From JAPUIN01 sp041580375 (GTDB taxonomy: Bacteria > Acidobacteriota > Polarisedimenticolia > Gp22-AA2), in NCBI GenBank assembly GCA_041580375.1, contig JBFGDZ010000006.1, positions 1 through 41,809 of the forward strand: 41,809 nucleotides of DNA, written 5' to 3'. Both the position numbers and the translations under genes were made by a program. Below are positions 37,971 through 41,809 of the stretch, one piece after another. The notes under the pieces were generated by a model. The model did not search any database and had not been told where the DNA came from. It saw only the letters and a program-made list of their open reading frames with translations. The first letter of the stretch is position 1, and each line of letters starts with the position of its first letter.

Positions 37971-39948
37971 CGCGCCCTCCCGGCGGGACCAGCCGCTCCG
38001 GATCCAGCACGAGGATCGCGGTCGCGTCGCCGAGGTCGGCGGCCCCCACGATGCCCGGAACGTCGGCGATCCGGCTCCCGAGCGGCTTGATCATCACTTC
38101 CTGGTGCCCGACCAGATCCTCGATGAGGAGCGAGATCGGCCGTGCACCGGTTCCCGACACGACCGCGAAGCGATCCCTCTGCGGCCCCGCTGCGCCTCCG
38201 CCCGGAAGGAGACGACTCAGCCGCAGCACCGGCAGCGGCCCCAGGACGTGGTCATAAATCTCCCCGCCGCTCTCGCGACGGAGGCGCGACGGGTCGAGGC
38301 GGAGATTCTCCCGCACCGACGCCGTCGGAATGGCGAATCGCCGGCCCCGGCTCGAGACGATCAGGGCCTGAACGAGGAGAAGCGTCATCGGAACGTCCAG
38401 CGTGAACGTCGTGCCCGCCCCCTCTCTGGAGCGCACCGCGATCGATCCCTTGACTCGGTGGATCGACTGGCGCGCGGCGTCGAGGCCGACGCCGCGTCCC
38501 GACGTCCTGCTCACGCTGGCGGCGGTGGAGAATCCGGGCTCGAAGATCAGGCGGTGGGCCTCCTCCTCCGTCAGCGGCTCCCCGCCCGCGACGCGGCCGG
38601 CGTCGAGCGCAGCACGCCGCACGGCGGCGGGAGAGATGCCGCGGCCGTCATCGGAGACTTCGATCACGACCCGTCCCCCCCGCTGGCTCGCCGACAGCAC
38701 CAGGCTCGCGCGCCGCGGCTTGCCCGCGCGCTCGCGCTCCGCGGGGGCTTCGACGCCGTGATCCACAGCGTTGCGCACCAGATGCAGGAGCGGACTGGAG
38801 AGCCCGTCCGCGACCGCCTTGTCGATCTCCGTTCCGGCTCCGACGACCTGAAGTTCGATCTCCTTGCCCGCGGAGCGGGCTTCGCGCCCCGCCGAGAGGG
38901 CCAGCCGACCGAAGACCTGCCCCACCGGCACGAGTCGCGCCTGAACGGTGCTGCGCTGGAGAGCGGTCAGCCGGGGCCGGATGTCACGCGTCCGCGCCAG
39001 GAGCTCCCGCATCTCGGGAGTCCGCCGGGAGCCGGCGGCCACGCTCCCGATGGCCCGCTCGAGCGCCGCCAGCGCCATGCCGAGATCGGATACCCGTTCG
39101 AGGATCTCGTCCAATCTCTCGATCGGGATGCGGAGCGTGGACGTGGCTTCCCCGGGCCGGCCGTCCGATCCGCCCGTACCGCTCGTCGCGCTACTCGAGG
39201 CGGCCTCCGCGGGCCGCCTCAGGATCCGGACGTCCGCCCCGCGACCGGCGAGGGCCGCATCGAGATCGCCGGGCCTCGGCACGGCGACGAGAACCGCGAA
39301 CGCCATCTGCCCCTCGGCGGCCTCCTCGAGGAGCGGGAACGTGCTGATCATCTCGCCGATCGAGTCGAACCGTTCTCCAACGTCTCGAAGCTCCGCCTCA
39401 CAGGTCTCCAGGGCGAGTCGCAGGCGAACGAGGGCGATGCAGCACTCCTTCCGGATCGCCGCCTCGAGCCGGGTCTCCTCGTACTCGGTGAGAGAGCGTC
39501 GGTGGGCGTCGTCCAGAGGCAGAGCGTCGAGCGGATGTCCATCGGCCGCCCCGGCGGGCGCGGCACGATCGCCCCGCAGCCTCGACACCAGGTCGTCGCG
39601 TTCCCGGTCGGTGAGCGGCATCGCCGCGGCGCCGGGCGCCAGCGCGGCGAGCCCGTCCACCGCAGCATGGATCCGATCCACGGCCGCAGCGTCGAGTTCC
39701 AGGAGTCCCTTGCGAAGACGATCGAGATGGTCCTCGAGATGATGAGCGAGGTCGGACATCTCCCGCCGCTCGAGGAGCCCGGCGACGCCCTTGAGCGTGT
39801 GCACTTCCCTGAACAGACGATGGACGACGCCCGACCGCACTCCTCCCCGGGACAATCCGTCCTCGAGCTCGCTCAGGAGCACACCGAGGGAGTCGAAGAT
39901 CTCCTCGATTTCCGAGTGGAGATTGCGTTCGCCGCCGCGTTCGGCCAT
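37951..39948 (-). CDS. cheA: CheA-type chemosensory histidine kinase
   Basis: A 665-residue kinase from ATG 39948 (a GTG at 40038 could add 30 residues of unconvincing sequence). P1: HPt with H50 in FREVHTLKGVAG. A middle region (about 160-260, TEYEETRLEAAIRKECC … GEMISTFPLL) replaces the usual P2 and resembles a segment I recall from CheA proteins of systems controlling functions other than swimming. P3 dimerisation, then the HATPase domain: N box HLVRNAVDHG, G1 SDDGRGIS, G2 TSGRGVGLDAARQ. The end is a P5/CheW-like domain. No cheB, cheR or receptor gene is in the window, so input and adaptation genes must lie elsewhere if they exist. Confidence 0.93.
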   Translation of the reverse strand: MAERGGERNLHSEIEEIFDSLGVLLSELEDGLSRGGVRSGVVHRLFREVHTLKGVAGLLERREMSDLAHHLEDHLDRLRKGLLELDAAAVDRIHAAVDGLAALAPGAAAMPLTDRERDDLVSRLRGDRAAPAGAADGHPLDALPLDDAHRRSLTEYEETRLEAAIRKECCIALVRLRLALETCEAELRDVGERFDSIGEMISTFPLLEEAAEGQMAFAVLVAVPRPGDLDAALAGRGADVRILRRPAEAASSSATSGTGGSDGRPGEATSTLRIPIERLDEILERVSDLGMALAALERAIGSVAAGSRRTPEMRELLARTRDIRPRLTALQRSTVQARLVPVGQVFGRLALSAGREARSAGKEIELQVVGAGTEIDKAVADGLSSPLLHLVRNAVDHGVEAPAERERAGKPRRASLVLSASQRGGRVVIEVSDDGRGISPAAVRRAALDAGRVAGGEPLTEEEAHRLIFEPGFSTAASVSRTSGRGVGLDAARQSIHRVKGSIAVRSREGAGTTFTLDVPMTLLLVQALIVSSRGRRFAIPTASVRENLRLDPSRLRRESGGEIYDHVLGPLPVLRLSRLLPGGGAAGPQRDRFAVVSGTGARPISLLIEDLVGHQEVMIKPLGSRIADVPGIVGAADLGDATAILVLDPERLVPPGGRDARVAV

Positions 39949-40138
39949 GGGCGTTCCGATTCCCCACCGGTGCGCGCGCCAAGCGCCGCGGATCGGACGT
40001 CCCGTCCGCGCGCCGCCGCACCCGCCCCGGAAGCACACTCCAACCCGGGATAAAACATAGTCCCGTTTGCGAATACGGCCAGCCGGGAGGGGCGATTGGC
40101 GGGTTACAGTTCTGAAATCGGGCGGGGGAAGTGCGGGA
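39949..40138. other. Intergenic region between nusB and cheA
   Basis: It holds an AT-rich patch (about 40051-40060) that on the minus strand reads TATGTTTTAT and may include a -10 box for cheA (40059-40054, with only a poor -35, CTGGCC). A small inverted repeat, CGGACG/CGTCCG with a 3-base loop (39994-40008), lies about 45 bases upstream of the cheA ATG. A weak stem CCGT/ACGG before the T-rich patch might help end nusB transcription. None of these is strong. Confidence 0.3.
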
Positions 40139-40597
40139 TCAGGTTCCGTCCGCGGTGTCGTTCGCCGGCCCGGGTGCCACGGCCGGCTGGCTCGATTCGA
40201 GGCGCTTCCGGAGGGCGTCCAGGATGCCGTTGACGAATTGCCCCGACTCCTCCCCGCCGAAGCGCTTGGCGACTTCGATCGCCTCGTCGATCACGACGAT
40301 CGCGGGCGTGCCGGTCTCGTGCAGCAGTTCGAAGACCGCCATCCGGAGCACGTTCCGATCGACGATCGCCAGCCGATCCAGACGCCAGCGATCGACCGTG
40401 TTGCGGAGCAGTGGATCGATCTCGGAGATTCGCGACGATGCGCCCCGGGCGAGACGCTCGGCGAACGTCCGCACCTCCCCGTCCACATCGCGATCGACCC
40501 AGAAACGGTCGATGACGTCGGAGATCGGAACCTGGCCGGCGTCCGCCTGGTAGAGCATCTGGAGCGCCAGCTCCCGGGCCCTTCGTCTGGATCCCAT
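40139..40597 (-). CDS. nusB: Transcription antitermination protein NusB
   Basis: A 152-residue all-helical protein that with NusE/S10 supports rRNA antitermination. The family pattern is clear: SRRRARELALQMLYQAD at the start, then LDRLAIVDRNVLRMAVFEL, IVVIDEAIEVAKRFGGEE and FVNGILDAL. The last 20 residues are a Pro/Ala-rich tail beyond the fold. It follows ribH by three bases, the common ribH-nusB pair, and probably shares its promoter. Confidence 0.97.
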   Translation of the reverse strand: MGSRRRARELALQMLYQADAGQVPISDVIDRFWVDRDVDGEVRTFAERLARGASSRISEIDPLLRNTVDRWRLDRLAIVDRNVLRMAVFELLHETGTPAIVVIDEAIEVAKRFGGEESGQFVNGILDALRKRLESSQPAVAPGPANDTADGT

Positions 40598-40600
40598 GTC

Positions 40601-41071
40601 TCAACCCAGCTTTTTGAAAAGATTGGCCATCTCGAGCGCCGCGAGGGCCGCGTCCCAACCCTTGTTGCCTCCCTTGGCTCCCGCCCTCTCGAGCGCCTGG
40701 CGCAGGTTCTCGGTCGTCAGCACCCCGAACGTCACCGGGCGGCCCGACTCCATCGCGGCGGCCGCGACGCCCCGGGCGACCTCGGAACAGACGTTATCGT
40801 AGTGCACGGTCTCGCCACGTATGACGCAGCCGATGCAGATCACGGCATCATGCCGTCCCGAGAGCGCCAGTCGCCTGGCGGTCACCGGGATCTCGAGCGC
40901 GCCGGAGACGCGCGCTACGATCACGTCCCCCTCCTCGACGCCGTGACGCTGAAGACAATCGAGAGCGCCATGCAGCAGCCGATCGCAGATGAAATCGTTG
41001 AACCGGCTCACGACGACGGCGAATCTCAGCCCCCTGCCCTCGAGGCCTCCCGCGACGGTGTTCGGATCCAT
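40601..41071 (-). CDS. ribH: 6,7-dimethyl-8-ribityllumazine synthase
   Basis: It catalyses the penultimate step of riboflavin synthesis, joining 5-amino-6-ribitylaminouracil and dihydroxybutanone phosphate. Motifs: VVVSRFNDFICDRLL, the phosphate loop GALEIP, CIGCVIRGETVHYDNV with the catalytic His, and GAKGGNKGWDAALAALEM. 156 residues, a normal length. I chose ATG 41071 because GGAG lies six bases upstream; GTG at 41083 would add four residues. Its neighbour nusB follows after three bases. Confidence 0.96.
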   Translation of the reverse strand: MDPNTVAGGLEGRGLRFAVVVSRFNDFICDRLLHGALDCLQRHGVEEGDVIVARVSGALEIPVTARRLALSGRHDAVICIGCVIRGETVHYDNVCSEVARGVAAAAMESGRPVTFGVLTTENLRQALERAGAKGGNKGWDAALAALEMANLFKKLG

Positions 41072-41122
41072 GACCGGCTCCACGGAGATCCCGGATTCCC
41101 TTGACTCTCAAGAGATTACGCG

Positions 41123-41151
41123 ATCGTATCGGCGGTGGGGGTGGGTGTCAA
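41123..41151 (-). promoter_or_regulatory. Sigma-70 promoter for ribH-nusB
   Basis: On the minus strand TTGACA (41151-41146, perfect -35) and TACGAT (41128-41123) are 17 bases apart. Transcription would start about 40 bases before the ribH start. The -35 overlaps the last codons of the upstream membrane protein gene. Confidence 0.72.
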
Positions 41152-41809
41152 GGAGAGCCCAGGCAGGGCCTCAGAAGCGCCGACCAGGCCGGGGCGAGAA
41201 GGCCTTTCAGAAGCGCGTCGAGGACGAGCAGGCCGCAGGCGACGAACCAGATCCACGCCGGCGGAGGAGCGACGCGCCGGCGGGCCACCGCCTGCAGGAC
41301 CGGTCTCGAGAGCGCGGCTCCGAGCATGACGTAGGCCGCGACCCTCAGGATCGCCCAGGGCGGCCATCCGAGGGTGAAGGCGAGCCAGGGCACGGGACCT
41401 GCTGCCGCGAGCGAACCCACGTAGCAGGACATGTAGCCGACGAGCACGGCGCCGAGCGCGATTCCGAGCACGCCGCCCGAGATCGCCGTCAGGAGGACGA
41501 ACGCAACGAGGTGAATCAGATGCTGGAGCAGGAACCGGCGCGGATCGGTCTCGCGACCGCCGCCCGTGCGGACGTACTCGAACATCTCATCCCGGTACTC
41601 CGGTCCGTTGAGCACGATCGTTCCCGCGAGCCCGGGGTCCCGCGCCGAGAGCGCGATGATCGAGCCGGAGAGCGAGGCGGCCCAGAGGAGGACGGCGGCG
41701 ATCGCCGCTCCGTACCGTCCACGGAGCACGAACAGCGCGAGCACGGGATAGACGGCCAGCGTTGCGAGGATCGGGAGCAGGATCCGGCCGCCGGCCCAAG
41801 AGCCCAGAA
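41148..41809 (-). CDS. Multi-pass membrane protein of unknown function, 5' end outside window
   Basis: The frame is open to the window edge, so the true start lies beyond 41809; at least 219 codons are visible. Hydrophobic segments are clear: LLPILATLAVYPVLALFVL, GAAIAAVLLWAASLSGSII, LIHLVAFVLLTAISGGVLGIALGAVLVGYM and three more near the C-terminus. A short polar loop, GPEYRDEMFEYVRTGGGRETDPRRF, lies between the second and third. I do not recognise a named family with confidence. The ribH promoter lies across its 3' end. Confidence 0.75.
   Translation of the reverse strand, partial: LGSWAGGRILLPILATLAVYPVLALFVLRGRYGAAIAAVLLWAASLSGSIIALSARDPGLAGTIVLNGPEYRDEMFEYVRTGGGRETDPRRFLLQHLIHLVAFVLLTAISGGVLGIALGAVLVGYMSCYVGSLAAAGPVPWLAFTLGWPPWAILRVAAYVMLGAALSRPVLQAVARRRVAPPPAWIWFVACGLLVLDALLKGLLAPAWSALLRPCLGSP

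Noticed and set aside
39994..40008. A shared regulatory repeat: CGGACG/CGTCCG arms here and at 35136-35157
   Set aside because: Six-base GC arms recur by chance in DNA of this composition; loops and contexts differ.

Overview
The window comes from a high-GC, Gram-negative bacterium. Base composition looks like roughly 70% G+C. An LptE-like lipoprotein implies an LPS-type outer membrane, and a Wza/Wzc-like capsule export pair supports this. Very tight gene packing, frequent GTG starts and the mix of a RiPP-like locus with a Che-type signalling operon would fit Acidobacteriota or a myxobacterial/deltaproteobacterial relative. The sequence alone does not fix the phylum.

Layout: (1) 1-9308, minus strand, is a housekeeping block read right to left: leuS, lptE, holA, guaA, dnaE, then the first codons of another gene at the left edge. 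(2) 9309-9510 is a divergent intergenic region with a plausible sigma-70 promoter facing right. (3) 9511-35148, plus strand, holds 22 genes with no gap over 16 bases; thirteen junctions are 4-base ATGA/GTGA overlaps. Its first part is a RiPP-like peptide modification locus: PF14907-type nucleotidyltransferase, PqqD-like chaperone, radical SAM/SPASM enzyme, a 66-residue candidate precursor with three cysteines and a C-terminal serine, and an HPr-kinase-like kinase. Two unusual fusions follow: a degenerate PilB/GspE-type ATPase joined to a degenerate HD-GYP domain, and a Ser/His signal peptidase joined to a Wza-like polysaccharide export protein. The array then runs straight into a Wzx/Wzy-type polysaccharide locus: a BY-kinase/chain-length regulator, a polymerase/ligase, a flippase, four GT4 enzymes, a CgeB-like and a GT9 glycosyltransferase, a methyltransferase, a membrane PHP protein, WbqC-like, PIG-L deacetylase and DegT aminotransferase proteins, and a WecA/MraY-like phosphoglycosyl transferase. 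(4) 35104-39948, minus strand, is a chemosensory-type operon (CheA, CheW, a zinc-finger protein with a non-phosphorylatable receiver, a coiled-coil/GAF protein, CheY) with no chemoreceptor in view. (5) 40139-41809, minus strand, has nusB, ribH with a good sigma-70 promoter, and a membrane protein cut by the window edge.

How it may work together: the leading genes look able to make, modify and perhaps phosphorylate a small Cys-containing peptide. The two fusion proteins physically and genetically bridge that pathway to surface polysaccharide export. The strongest candidate for an undescribed system is therefore 9511-17218: a radical-SAM peptide pathway with kinase, nucleotidyltransferase, a pseudo-ATPase/HD-GYP protein and a peptidase built into the polysaccharide export protein. 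The functional link is an inference from gene order and fusion; the domain calls rest on visible motifs.

No stretch over 300 bases lacks a gene; the longest are 9309-9510 and 39949-40138. I saw no tRNA, rRNA, CRISPR array, insertion sequence or convincing intrinsic terminator.
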